Part shown: positions 10,901 through 20,910 of the stretch, in pieces
Position numbering within the stretch: the first letter of the stretch is position 1
Layout of the letters: every line of letters begins with the position of its first letter
Assembly (NCBI GenBank): GCA_009103225.1
Contig: RHPI01001428.1
Coordinates: 153,699 to 182,486 of the forward strand
Source: Chlorokybus atmophyticus
Taxonomy: Eukaryota; Streptophyta; Chlorokybophyceae; Chlorokybales; Chlorokybaceae
Length of the DNA: 28,788 nt
Direction: 5' to 3'
The notes under the pieces: model-generated
Database searches by the model: none
Told to the model about the DNA's origin: nothing
Seen by the model: only the letters and a program-made list of their open reading frames with translations
Program-made: the position numbers and the translations under genes

Positions 10901-12026
10901 CGCATCGTACAAAAATCATGTTGCGTACAGCATCGCATCCACTATCCTGACACAACGAAAGTTGTCGTAGGCAAGCTCCTGCACCCTTGAAAGCCCACCA
11001 TCACAAAAGTCTCTTACAACCCAAAGCACAAAAGTTTAACTGCCTTGCATGCTGCACAGACTCACCCTGTTGGCCATTGCCAGCCACAGCTTTCCCCCTT
11101 CCCCCCCTCCCCCATATACAAACATACCAACACAGTGACCTTGCCACACACCCACCGCCACTGCACACAAACTCAAGTTGAAAACAATAACGTGTTGGTG
11201 TCGCCAGGTGTGTACTTTATGCTGTGCGCTGCTCGCATGCACAGTGCAGCGCATCGCACAATCTGTGTTGCACGCGATGGCATGCTCTGCACAATAAAGC
11301 TGCTACGTGTGGCTAGCTGTCAACTACATACCACCTGCATTGCTGTTTGGCATCCTTTCAATGGGCAGAAGACTGCCATGTAGTTTGCTCAAACAGTCTG
11401 CGTTGAAGCTGTCATACTCACTTCTACGTGCAACACTCCGTCAGCAGCAGGTTATCGCTATGAGATCAACAAATTCAACAGCCCAACGCTTGTGTAGCTT
11501 ACAACTGGAGAACAGTCTCAAACGACATGCAATCGACCACGCAATCTTGCTGAGCCCCTGTTTGAGCTTGTTAGACTTCTCAACACCGCTCTCTGTGTCC
11601 GCGGCTTACCAGCTGTGGAGAGTATTTGCGAAAAGTGACGCATAGTCCGCGGTCCAGGTCGAGCTGCGTGAGGGCGTCCTCCTTGCCCGCGCCTCCCAGG
11701 ACCATGGTCCCATTGAAGCCGTTCAGCTTGCTGTCCGTCTGCAGCTGCAGCGCGGGTGTGGGCGAGCGGGCGGGTGAGGGAGCTCTACCGGAAGGGGAGG
11801 AGGCTGCTGGGGTCTTGCTGCGTGGAGGCGGCGCCAGCACGGCGGAGACCACGAATCCATGCGCCCCCCGCCGTCGGCCCCCCACCCTGCGCCTGTGCTG
11901 CCTACCCCTGTTGTTTGACCATGCGCCCCCGAACCCCCCCGCTTCGCCTGTCTTCCGGTTCAGCCCCGACACCCCAGCCTCATTGAACGCCGCACAGCAG
12001 CCGGAGGTGCTCGCCGTCAACGACAT
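7907..12026 (-). CDS. Plastid ABC1/ADCK/UbiB-family atypical protein kinase
   Basis: Thirteen coding exons on the minus strand (12026-11610, 10853-10647, 10403-10314, 10240-10142, 10048-9875, 9780-9727, 9642-9486, 9377-9289, 9212-9138, 9031-8875, 8688-8450, 8317-8053, 7971-7907) join in phase to 695 residues. The N-terminal ~110 residues are rich in Ala, Arg, Ser and Pro, fitting a chloroplast transit peptide. Family hallmarks follow in order: KLGPSFIKAGQ (KxGQ, ending at residue 208), the Ala-rich loop AAASLGQ (~265-271), VAIK with ATP-site Lys292, FGEKLLEELDYVQEARN, catalytic loop HGDPHPGN (~425-432) and DFG with Asp445. The C-terminal extension ending LSWSERVLSDR recalls plant plastoglobule ABC1K1/ABC1K3. 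Such kinases regulate prenyl-lipid metabolism; the exact orthologue is not certain. The start is the first ATG before the transit-peptide-like stretch. Part of exons 5-7 recurs at 15836-16338. Confidence 0.93.
8723..8836. repeat. Diverged 57-bp tandem duplication in an ABC1 kinase intron
   Basis: Two adjacent units begin GTACGGCTCACC (8723) and GTACAGGTTACC (8780). Both continue with AACNNCTGTGTNACNAGC, ATGAGC and AGAAT in register. The repeat lies wholly inside the intron between 8689 and 8874. Confidence 0.65.
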
Positions 12027-12501
12027 CCTCCACCTCCTCCTTCACCCTCAGCAGGCTGTGCCTACTACTGCTGACGCCCAATTCGTTCAACTGATGTTAC
12101 TGCACATCGTCGACGCTGTGCAGTGTTCCATACCGCTCCACAGTCAGTCGCAAGGTCAAACCCAATCTCAACCAGCAAGCAACAACGCCTCCACCGCCGC
12201 CGCCGCCGCCGGCTGTCTTCCTCTCCGCCCAGCTTGGTTCACGGCCACTGCTGGTGTGAGATGGGGAAAGCGACGGACAGACGCTCTCTCGCCTCAGCCA
12301 CAAGCCACAAACGCTCGCTCGTGGGGAATCTCTTCTGGGTTCGGAAATGTTTCTCGCGACAATACGTCTGTCAAACGCTGGTCTCGGTCCGAGAAGGACT
12401 ACTGCTGATCCAGGGACTAGCGAGATCCGCCCCGATTTGGTATAAAAGCTGGCGCATTGTTGAGAGCTTGCTTCAGGATCGCACCCAGAATCGGTCCTGG
12501 G
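12027..12501. promoter_or_regulatory. Divergent intergenic promoter region between the ABC1 kinase and the FAP-like gene
   Basis: The two genes point away from each other from this interval. On the plus strand TATAAAAG at 12441-12448 is a good TATA box, about 60 bases before the first downstream ATG (12502). A GCC trinucleotide run lies at about 12194-12211. No comparable TATA box was seen on the minus side. Confidence 0.5.
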
Positions 12502-12804
12502 ATGGAGCTTATAGCCGTGGAGGAGGCCACGTTAGCGAATGACGCGTTGGTCCTTCCGCGTCCGAGTTCAGGTGATGGTGGTGAGCAGAGACCAGATCTC
12601 TGTCATGTCGCGTCGCGCTTTCTCCCGCCACGGTCAATGCCGATACGCGCGATTGAGCAGCAGCAGCAGCAGGCCTCGGCGGTAGAGCCCAGTAGTAGCC
12701 TGCACTGCACAGAGGCGGGCGGCGGTACGCACGACGAGGACGGAGCTGACGGGACGGCCAGTGGCGCCCGCATTGAGCGTCTGATCAGTGCTGTACGTAT
12801 CTAG
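12502..12804 (+). CDS. Possible upstream exon or short upstream ORF of the FAP-like gene
   Basis: The first ATG after the TATA box at 12441 opens a 100-codon frame with a short Gln run encoded by CAG repeats (12658-12672), ending in TAG at 12802-12804. A plausible donor (GCT|GTACGT) lies just before its end. Joined to the acceptor at 12944/12945 it would enter a different frame from the one chosen for the main gene. It may therefore be an upstream ORF, 5' untranslated sequence or a mis-modelled first exon. No domain is recognisable. Confidence 0.25.
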   Translation: MELIAVEEATLANDALVLPRPSSGDGGEQRPDLCHVASRFLPPRSMPIRAIEQQQQQASAVEPSSSLHCTEAGGGTHDEDGADGTASGARIERLISAVRI

Positions 12805-12984
12805 CGGGGGGTCGAGAGGAGCAGTGTGGTGGCAAGCACGGCAACTTTACTGAACAGTCGCGACGGCAACACTGCGCTTGGCTAGCTCCGGGAGATCAGC
12901 TTGCAAGCTACCACGTATATAGACCAGGCCTAGCGTTGCTGCAGGCTCACTGTGCTCCTGCCTGTCGTCCTTCCTGTTGTTGCC

Positions 12985-15092
12985 ATGGGCGGGATCCTGC
13001 ATTTCGGTCTGCCTGTGGGCGGCAGCTGGGGTGGCAAGGATGGTCCGTCGGGCAGCAGTTCCTCAGCCCGCAGAGGAGGCTGCTCCAGCGAGCGGGCGGC
13101 TTCCAGGAGGTCGTCAACGTCGACAGCGGCTCGCCTCGGTGCGATGGACAGCCAGCGCAGGCCGCAGTGGTCGCTACTCGCCGCAGGAGCGGGAGGAGGC
13201 GGCGCCTTGCTAGCTGAGAAGTCGACTCAGCTGCCGCTTGACGCCTGCGACGGAATCAGGTTGGGCACTGCCAAAAAGCTTGCGCAGCAATTCGCACTGT
13301 CACACATGGTCATTGCCACAATGAAACTAGTGACAGCAATGTTTCTTCAAGGCTAGCCTGTCACCAGCACTTGCCAGTTTGCTAGCTTGTAGCCGAGGAC
13401 TTTGTCTTGTGGAAGTATCAATAGCATTGTGTGCTTTGCACAGGGACGAAGACAGTCCCGCCAGCACGTCCGGCAAGGCGTCTTCTTGGCCATTTGCTGT
13501 GCTTAGCCACATAGGTCAGAGCAAAGGGGTAGACGTGGGTGCAATTGTGCGCGAGCGGTCTACCGGCATCCCGTTTCCCAAGTCCCTGCATGACGACTGC
13601 GGCTCTGTGCAGGTTTGGACCCTGCACTCACGCACTGAGCATTGGCAGCTGCCTCCGTGCACTCCAATCTGCAACAGCGCCGTTATATGCATCGTTTGTT
13701 GAGGTGCCCACATGGTGCCCAAAGCAACAGTATCTTCGTGTTGCGTGCGACAGATCCTTGGCGGTGTTGGCATGCGCGGGAAAAGTCTAGCGAAGCTGAA
13801 AACTATTAAGATCTATGCCTTTGGACTGTGTAAGTTGCCCGACAAGCCTCCCTCACATTGTGTGTGCTGAGACACCGCTGATGGCTTAACTATGTGCGTC
13901 GCAAATCAATTTCGGTTGTATGTCAAAGCACGTTGCATGGTGTTGTGTTGGTGACGCTGCCGACATTTGCAGACATCGATCCAAAGACTCTGGTTCGCGA
14001 GCTCGGCGCCAAGTATGCAGGCGCTGATCCGGCGTCGCTGAAGAACAGTGAAGCTTTCTACAAAGACCTTGTCAGGTGTGCAGCCCAGGTTGTTTTGAGA
14101 ACCATTTGCCTGCAGCGATCACACTGCCTTTGGTACATGCTTGGACTTGCTACCTCTCGGCTCTGCTGCTGACTGGGTTGTCTCGCAGGCGCAATCTGGA
14201 CATCAGTTTGCGGTTGGTCATCCATTACAATGGACTCAGCATGGGAGATGTACGCGGGTACGACTTGAGGCATGCTTGCATGTGTGGGACACATGCATGT
14301 GGCGCTCGCTGTGGCTACATGTCTGCAACTTGTCATCGCTGGTGGTAACAAAGTTTGGGTTGCACAGGGTGTTTGAGAAGTCATTGAGAAAACGGCTTGT
14401 CAAGGTGAGAGATCATTGCGTTTTGGTATAGAGCAGTACTATTGCTGACAAAACTGCAAAGCCTGATAATACCGTTGTTTGCAGGTTGGTGGAAATGTCA
14501 ACGGCCCAGACCTGAAAACGTTTGCAGGCATGTTTGATGAAACCATGAAGATTGGAAGGGTACGTTTTTAGCCGCAAAGCTTTAGATTCTGTAGTCCATT
14601 GCAGCCACTCCGTGTGGGTTCGCGGTGTTTACTGGTTCATTAGAACACGCATTCACATTGCTGTTGCCTTGGCTTTCATGTTGTTCGTTCACTTTATGCT
14701 TATCGAGTCATTGTGTCAGGGAACTACCATCACGTTTCGGTGCAGTTCAGGCCGCCTGACCACTCATGGTAAGCGGTGTTGACCAGTGTGTCTTGCATGT
14801 GCGCCTGCCCCCCGTGCTTGTTGACGTGGTAGAGGCTTTGCTGATGGGGTGTTGTTGCCACACAGTGAACGGCCGCAAGCTTGGCGTCATCAACAGCGCA
14901 CCTCTTTGCCGTAAGTTTGCTGTGCATTTAGAATTTTGGGCTCATGCAGCACCCGCGCACACCCATGTAAATGAGGCCAATGCAGGTGCGCTGCTGGATT
15001 TGTATGTTGGCGACCAGCCTACTAGCAAAGCCACCAAAGAGATGTTTGGACAGTCTGTGGCGATGCTCATCAAGGCCCATGCTTCCAGCTGA
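12985..15092 (+). CDS. Chalcone-isomerase-fold fatty-acid-binding protein (FAP-like), plastid
   Basis: Ten exons (12985-13259, 13444-13612, 13754-13829, 13973-14075, 14189-14257, 14368-14404, 14485-14559, 14720-14768, 14866-14910, 14986-15092) give 334 residues. From exon 2 on, the product follows the chalcone-isomerase fold: RERSTGIPFPKSL, GGVGMRGKSLAKLKTIKIYAFGLYIDPK, LRLVIHYNGLSMGDVRGVFEKSL, GTTITF and RALLDLYVGDQPTSKATKEMFG. The wording is closer to plant fatty-acid-binding proteins (FAP) than to true chalcone isomerases. FAPs bind fatty acids in the plastid stroma; a catalytic role is not implied. The first exon, rich in Ser, Arg, Ala and Gly, would serve as transit peptide. The 5' end is the weak part. 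ATG 12985 has a strong context and the 13259/13444 junction keeps frame, but the TATA box at 12441 and an open frame from ATG 12502 suggest a possible upstream exon. Sequence blocks are split here to keep them short. Confidence 0.88.
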
Positions 15093-15825
15093 CGTTGCGA
15101 GGGTACTTACACTCTGCTTCCCTCTGTGGATTTGGTATCCTCAGCACGTTGTTGTCATTCTTTCATTCCTTAGCTGCAACATTTTTGAGGCATATAGCCA
15201 TGCCCCTTTGTACAGGACAGTATCTGCTTTCATGCGCCCTTTTATTGGTAAAGATGCGCAAGTGTTGACTACTGCGCGCATCGTGCATTCCAAGAAACCT
15301 GTTACAGGTAGCTACTGTTAGCCTCTTAGTGTGTTACCTAGCAATGTATGCCGGAAGCCACTGTTGCATCGCAGCCATGGATTCAGTTCTCAAGAGCACT
15401 GCATTGTGATGCAGCAGGCTGTTTGGTCGCATATGTCCAATTGTCTGCGCACTGCGCATTTGTGACCTCATTCTCGGTACAGCCCAGAAGATATCAATCC
15501 TGTTAGCATTTGCATGCCGCTTTGATTATGGGTGATGGCCAACCACTCGTGGGTTTGAGCAAAGCTTTGCATGCAGTTGTCTCAACAACTCCTGTGAGTG
15601 TCTGTGCTGGTAGTGCATGCATGCGTGTGCTTGTGGTTGGTGACCTGGTAAGCACATGCACTGCTGGTGTTACTGGTTGGTGTTAATTTGGCTTCCGTGC
15701 GTCGCATGGAAGCTGAGTACGAACCTCTGATATCATTGACATGCCTGCGTTGCTGTCAGTAAGTACACCATAAAGATGCCAGTCACTTGTACTGCTCAGT
15801 GGGTAAACTAGCAATCTGCGTTTAC
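15093..15825. other. 3' region of the FAP-like gene; no gene seen
   Basis: No supported coding frame or structured repeat occurs between the stop codon at 15092 and the poly-C tract. Part of it is presumably the 3' untranslated region of the preceding gene. Confidence 0.5.
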
Positions 15826-15838
15826 CCCCCCCCCCCCA
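15826..15838. repeat. Poly-C tract at the left junction of a duplicated segment
   Basis: Thirteen consecutive C residues (15825/15826 to 15837) run directly into the copied ABC1 kinase sequence. The two last C residues are shared with the original at 9421-9422. Confidence 0.85.
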
Positions 15839-16338
15839 ATGCTCGAGATACGGCTCTACTACAGGCAAACATATCAACGAGGCATGCGCAATCATCCCAC
15901 CTTCGCTCTTGATGCTAGCGATATCCGTAAGCTTGACCCCGTCAATCCACTCCATCACTAAAACCTGAGGACCTGTCAACTCCCGGTAGCACATGGGAAT
16001 TTTCACATAGGGGTCATTCTTGAAGTTCCCATAGAAATCTAGCATGTTGCGCGCTTCCTGTGCAAACAATGTCAACAGTGTCAACAGTGGTATGCACATA
16101 ATCATTGTCACATACCCAAGGATAATGACCCCAACGCACACCTGCACATAATCCAGCTCTTCCAGCAGCTTCTCACCAAACTCGTCGACAATGAGCTGCA
16201 AAGACCGCGGACTGCTTAGCTCGCAAAGCTCTAGCATGGTCACTATACGAAATACCCAAACAGGCAAGAGACACATTGTTGCGGCTCACCTGTGCATTGC
16301 ACCCCAAGTGCTTCATTGAATACGAGTTCACTAATTGT
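15836..16338 (-). pseudogene. Exact partial copy of ABC1 kinase exons 5-7
   Basis: Bases 15838-16338 match 9423-9923 base for base as far as I can read (two further C residues match at the left edge), in the same orientation. The match includes the introns. The copy holds most of exon 7, all of exon 6 and the last part of exon 5, with no start, no catalytic loop and no neighbouring exons. It ends at an undetermined base (N, 16339) and starts at a poly-C run. Perfect identity across introns together with those edges points to a false join or unresolved gap in the assembly rather than an old duplication. It should not be counted as a second kinase gene. Confidence 0.9.
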
Positions 16339-16976
16339 NGACAACCACAAAACAGCCCAGTGTCCACACTTATGAGCACACAATCTACTGCCCGGACCGC
16401 CAGCCAGCAGCACCACGCTATGCTGCACATACGAACGACTCAACAACATTGCTTGATGACTGAGTCTGCATCATCACCACATGCATTGGCATATGCGTGG
16501 ATGCTAGTGCAGGTGGTCGTGTGTGCAGAACTTGTGAGAGTTGCTTGTGTACTTTTGCAGTGAAGCGCACACAGCCTCGCGCTTATCCTGTACACACAAG
16601 CAAGGACTGGTCCAGGCCATCCGAAGTTTTACTCATACTGATGCATTGACAATGCTATGCTGATTGTCATCGGTATTATCCCTGAAGCATGCCATCCCTT
16701 CGCACGAATACATCACCTGACCTCATCGTCATCAAGGCAATTTATCAGCTCCATCGCTCGACACATACCGGATAAAGCAAGCCAGCATCATGGATGCAAT
16801 GCTAACCACCACTGTACTGCCTGGCTTCAGCTGCTCATCAACAGCTTGTGCAGGCTGACAAAGAAATGCGCTGTGCTGCGTCTGATCGCTAAATTGCAAC
16901 GGTTTGTTGCATCAAAGCAGGAACATCAGAGGCAAAGACCGGGAAGCCAACACCAGCGAGAACAGTTGTATGCGTG
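16339..16976. other. Undetermined base and gene-free stretch downstream of the RWDD1-like gene
   Basis: Position 16339 is N. The remaining ~640 bases have no supported frame. They include the expected 3' untranslated region of the minus-strand RWDD1-like gene. Confidence 0.5.
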
Positions 16977-18969
16977 CTACTTGTGCTCGTTAAGGTACTC
17001 GTCCAGCATAGCATCCTCCTCTGCGAACGCACACGTTGCGCGTGAGCTCCGTGTACAAACCGTGCCAGCCAACAGCAACTTTGCATGGCATTTGTTGGTT
17101 GCAGAACGCACCTTCATCAAAGTCGTCCGGGTTGAACTCCTCCTCATCGTCGTCGAGCTCTTCCTCGCCCGCAAGCTGCAAGGGACACATGCGTGCGTGC
17201 ACACAGCAATCATACATCAACATATGTAGGCAGGGGGTGGACTGATCGCGAATCGACAATCACAATGACTGCTTGCGTGGCTGTGGATACGGGCACTTAC
17301 CGCCGCTCCCTTATTCGTTTCAAACCATTTTCGCCCTGTCGTGACCTTTCCTTTCACGGCCGAGCCAGTGGCAAGCCTGCGCGACGCACACTCGAAGCCG
17401 TGAGACGAGGTCGGCCACGCAAGGAACATGCTTTATGAACACACGCCCCCCGTGGCGGATGAGAGCACGCACTTTGCCCTTTCGAGTGCAGCCTCCGCTT
17501 CAAACCGCGTGCTCCACGACGCAAACGTCTCAGGCGTGACTTGCGTCCCATGCCGCCTCGCTTCCTCCTACAATAAGGTTACAACATCAACAAACAAATA
17601 AACCAACACGACGCACCACCGCGACCCAAGAGTGGCTCTTGCTTACCAGCTTCTGTGCTTCGAGCTCTGCGGCTCTTGCGGCGGCGTCCACCTCGTCCAG
17701 GCGTTCGGGGTTAAACTTCTCGCGAAGCCAATCTTTGGCAAGAGACACCAGGCTAAAGACCATAGCCATACCTAAACTCTTCTCAACCTTTGCGAGGACG
17801 CAGAATCAACGCACGTGTCAGCAACAACCATATGTACACTATCTTGATCCAACAACGCGTCACACCTCTTCGCTAACTAGCCGCTGCAGCTCCTCTGCCT
17901 CGTTTGAACTCGCACCCTTCAAACTGGCACAATAGTAGCGCCGCGGATCAGAACCACACCACACGTTGCGCTCGCAATCAGTTGCAACAGTGCACAACAC
18001 AGCGCAGCAGAGTGTGCACGCACCTGCGTATTTTTATGATGGGCGGCTCGTCGGGGTAGTTGGGCGTGTGCGCGAAGATGAACGCCATACGAACTGGTCA
18101 TTGCAACATGAGACTTGATACACCCGTGCGCACACAACACACACATGACACGCAACTTTGCTCACCAGGTATTTCTGTGGGCTCGTCCTCGTCATCATTC
18201 TGCACCCCAACACCAAAAAGAGGTTGATGACGAACAGTGTGTCACCGGTAAGGGCCCCGCATAGTATACACAACGTGTGAGACACACTCACTTGCCTTTG
18301 GTGAGAGCGTGATCTGGAAGCACCTGCCCTCTCCTTTCAGCGCATCCGTGCTCTGCGGGTCGATCTCTGCACACATGAAGAGCCCTCAGCACGTCCACGC
18401 GACTGCTATGAACTGCATGTGCGACGATGTGCATGCAATTGCAGGCAGTGCTGCTGCTGAACAACTCGAACGGTACTGCTGCTGCTGGTGTGCTCTCATC
18501 ACATTGTTGCGTTGTGAAGATGATGACGCATGCACCTTGTAGGTCGTCCATGAGTATGGCCTGCAGTGCCTCAATCTCCATCTCCTGCTCCGCAGCATGC
18601 GCCTCGTCTGCACGCGCGCTCGTCCATGTGTTGATAACAAACAGACGTGCACAAAGCGGGGTGGGATAAGCATGTCGCATAACGACAATGCCTTGATTAC
18701 TGCTACTACTACTGCTTCATTGCTACTCAACCGGGCATGCTTGCGTTTGCAGTGTCCAGTGATTCTCTCCAGTCCTGTATGCGCAGCTGCACGTCACACA
18801 GACACCAAACAACACTCCGCCTGCCGACGTCTTCAACTAGCACATACCGATTGACTGACTGTGTGAGCGGAACCTAGCAGCTGCGCGATAGATTGAGAGA
18901 CAGGCAGCTGCAGATGATGAGCGCGTGCATTCATGCTTGTCAAGCACACGTGTTTCTCTCACCCGCCAT
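16977..18969 (-). CDS. RWD-domain protein, RWDD1/DFRP2-like
   Basis: Eleven exons (18969-18963, 18607-18536, 18366-18296, 18199-18166, 18093-18024, 17923-17866, 17787-17647, 17567-17473, 17376-17301, 17175-17112, 17020-16977) join in phase to 243 residues. The RWD domain spans roughly residues 4-125, opening with AAEQEMEIEALQAILMDDLQ and carrying YPDEPP at 74-79. A helical middle follows (LGMAMVFSLVSLAKDWLREK), then VTPETFASW and an acidic tail (EEELDDDEEEFNPDDFDEEE) ending LDEYLNEHK. This order and length match RWDD1/DFRP2, which in animals binds and stabilises the GTPase DRG2; a DRG-partner role here is inferred. Two points are unusual. The first coding exon has only seven coding bases (ATGGCGG). 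The third intron uses a GC donor (AAG|GCAAGT), which is the only one of the two overlapping donors that keeps the frame. It is head to head with the next gene. Confidence 0.92.
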
Positions 18970-19320
18970 GGCGCCGACTGACGGCAGGGCACGTAAGAAC
19001 TCACTCAATCACTCAACCAAGCAATCAGCGACCAGCAGCCGCAGCAGCCATCGGCGCAGCCATGCTACTACTACTCGATGAGGTTGCCCCTAACCCCCAC
19101 GCTCCGCCGCCGTAGCTAAATCCCCACATACACACGGAGAGGCTGCCGGACGCCTCGCCCCGCCGCCGCCGCCGCCGCCGCCGCCGCCCGCACTCCTCCT
19201 GTCGAGTTCAACCCTACTGCACTCAGTGTGCAGGCGGAGGCGGAGGCGGAGGCGGAGGCGGTAGGAGAGCTCGTGCGCGGCGGCTTCGTTGTGGGGAGAG
19301 AGAGAGAGAGAGGCAGCATC
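18970..19320. promoter_or_regulatory. Divergent promoter interval with three low-complexity tracts
   Basis: The 351 bases between the RWDD1-like and C1orf52-like start codons contain a GCC trinucleotide run (about 19160-19188), a GGCGGA hexamer run (about 19230-19261) and a GA run (19296-19312). GC-rich and GA tracts are common near algal and plant starts. I see no TATA box. The interval presumably serves both genes. Confidence 0.5.
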
Positions 19321-20589
19321 ATGGCTTGGAAGGGCATGGACCCACTCGCAGCAACGATCGACACAGACGACGATGAAGTCAGCGGCGATGGCGACGACGA
19401 CAAGGCGGAGGAGGAGGAGGAGGGAGGAGGAGGAGTTGGAGGCAAGCAGCAGCAGCAGCAGCAGCAGGTGGACAACAAAGACGGTGGGAGGGCAAGGAGC
19501 ACTGCTCTCTCGTTCGCGGTCTAAACGACTCATCATATCATGCACTCACATTCTGACCGTTGCAAATCCGTCTCCGTTGAGTTAGTTTGCTCGCTCATGC
19601 CCGTGTTGTGTGTATGCCGTGGTCACATCGTTCGTTACGGCACTTGTTGTCGGCTCTCCTTCGCGGTTTGCAGCCTTGTGTTCGACGATGTGTGGTCTCG
19701 TGCTGCACTGCGCAAACTCGCATGCAAGTACAACACCCCTCCCATGGGGACCACCAGTGTGCTACCCACTGTCAGCACACGCGTTGCTCGTATTGCGTAC
19801 GTCGCCGATGGCTCAAGCCCTGTCGTTTGCGCACGATCGTGTCGAGTGACCGCGTGCACGCCCGCTAAAGCGTGATGCCACCGCGCAGATGGCGTCAAGA
19901 GTGTCGGCAGCAAGAGCAAGCAGAAGGCTGGTTTAGACTTTGCTGCTCTCGCTCGTCACGGCTACAAGGGCGGTCCCTCCGTGCTGTACGTGCCCGAGTC
20001 CAGCGCCGACAACCAGCAGACGGACTGGAACTGGTCCAAGGGAAGCAAGCGCAAGAAGGGGGAGGACCAGGACGAGGATGAGGAGAAGGAGGATGCGGAC
20101 GAGCGAGAGAGGACGCGCGTCACGGCCAACGAGGGCGCAGAAGCGGTACGCATACTTTGACAACGATGTTTCCACACGTGTACGTTGTGACACGGGTTTG
20201 GTTGGATGGGCAGGCTGCGGCGTCTGCGCTTCAGCGCAAGGAGTACGCCATGAAGCTCAAGGAGGCGGCCATCGCGGAGAGCCGCGAGCGCAGGAAAGAG
20301 AGCTTCAACCAGAAGGAGAAGCGCAAAAGGGAACTCGGACAAGCGAGCCGCGCAAAAAACTACGTGCGTGAGCAGCGCATATGCACAGGCACACCTACGC
20401 TTGCCCCTGTGTCTCTGCGTGCATGTGCGCGTGTTCATGTGCGTGCGTGCGTGCGTGCACGCGTGCGTTTTGCTCTCTGCACAAGAGACCCTCGGGCTGC
20501 TGAACAGACATGTGTGCCCTGGCCGTCCGCAGGTTGAGGAGGAGAAACGCGTTCAGAGGGGCTTTGGCATGTACAGCGGATTCGACTGA
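19321..20589 (+). CDS. Conserved protein resembling the C1orf52/UPF0690 family
   Basis: Four exons (19321-19483, 19889-20145, 20214-20363, 20533-20589) give 208 residues with all phases closing. The N-terminus opens MAWKGMDPLAATIDTDDDEV, then an acidic, Gly-rich stretch and seven Gln encoded by CAG repeats (19447-19467). The middle has GLDFAALARHGYKGGPSVLY and WNWSKG followed by a Lys/Glu-rich region. The C-terminus KEKRKRELGQASRAKNYVEE, then KRVQRGFGMYSGFD, is the most family-like part. I recall this C-terminal wording from plant proteins annotated as C1orf52-like, an uncharacterised family. I am confident that it is a real gene, less so of the family name. It is charged, probably disordered and possibly nuclear, with no signal peptide or membrane segment. 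Confidence 0.8.
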
Positions 20590-20789
20590 CTGAGCGGGGA
20601 AAGCGTGCCATGGGGCGACGCGAGTGCAAAGGTATCCGTCATGGAAACCCGCCCTTCTTCACGTGTACAGGCCATGGCGGTCGTGCCGCCATGCATGGTG
20701 GTGGGCAAGTTGTGCAACCAGGCATCCCAGACGGTTGGTCCGTCGCCCTGCGCACCGGCCCTTACAAGAGCTGCTTGTGGAGGCTTGCA
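20590..20789. other. 3' region of the C1orf52-like gene
   Basis: Short open frames occur here on the plus strand, but none shows a recognisable motif. It is probably 3' untranslated sequence. Confidence 0.4.
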
Positions 20790-20910
20790 TTAATCTAGCT
20801 CAGCGATTGAGGGGCAAGGCACTGTGTAGCCCATTGAGTACAGAGTCTCAACGCCAACATTAACAACATGCTCTTCCTTGGTTAGTTCAACGATGCTGTC
20901 CAAGCTGGGC
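20790..20910 (-). CDS. Possible 3' terminal exon of an unidentified minus-strand gene
   Basis: After an acceptor-like GGCCAG on the minus strand, an open frame reads PSLDSIVELTKEEHVVNVGV and on to CPSIAELD, ending in TAA at 20792-20790. The composition looks like real protein and the frame is preceded by a usable splice site. A candidate first exon on the same strand is the frame from ATG 21487 (MAMASSCGQCVVSSVADPSR), ending at a CAT|GTGAGC donor. No connecting middle exon could be placed and I do not recognise the product. Confidence 0.3.

Noticed and set aside
11626-12408. A 260-codon plus-strand open frame
   Set aside because: It is antisense to the ABC1 kinase first exon and promoter. 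The minus frame gives a transit peptide that joins in phase to the kinase; the plus frame shows no domain.
15683-16276. A 197-codon minus-strand frame similar to the ABC1 kinase
   Set aside because: It is exon and intron read-through of the copied 501-bp segment fused to unrelated downstream bases; not a second gene.
19090-19545. Minus-strand frames with poly-Leu and poly-Ser
   Set aside because: They are readings of CAG, GAG and GCC repeats opposite the first exon of the C1orf52-like gene.
20443-20466. GTGC repeats considered as a CRISPR-like or regulatory array
   Set aside because: A plain tetranucleotide microsatellite inside an intron, with no spacers.
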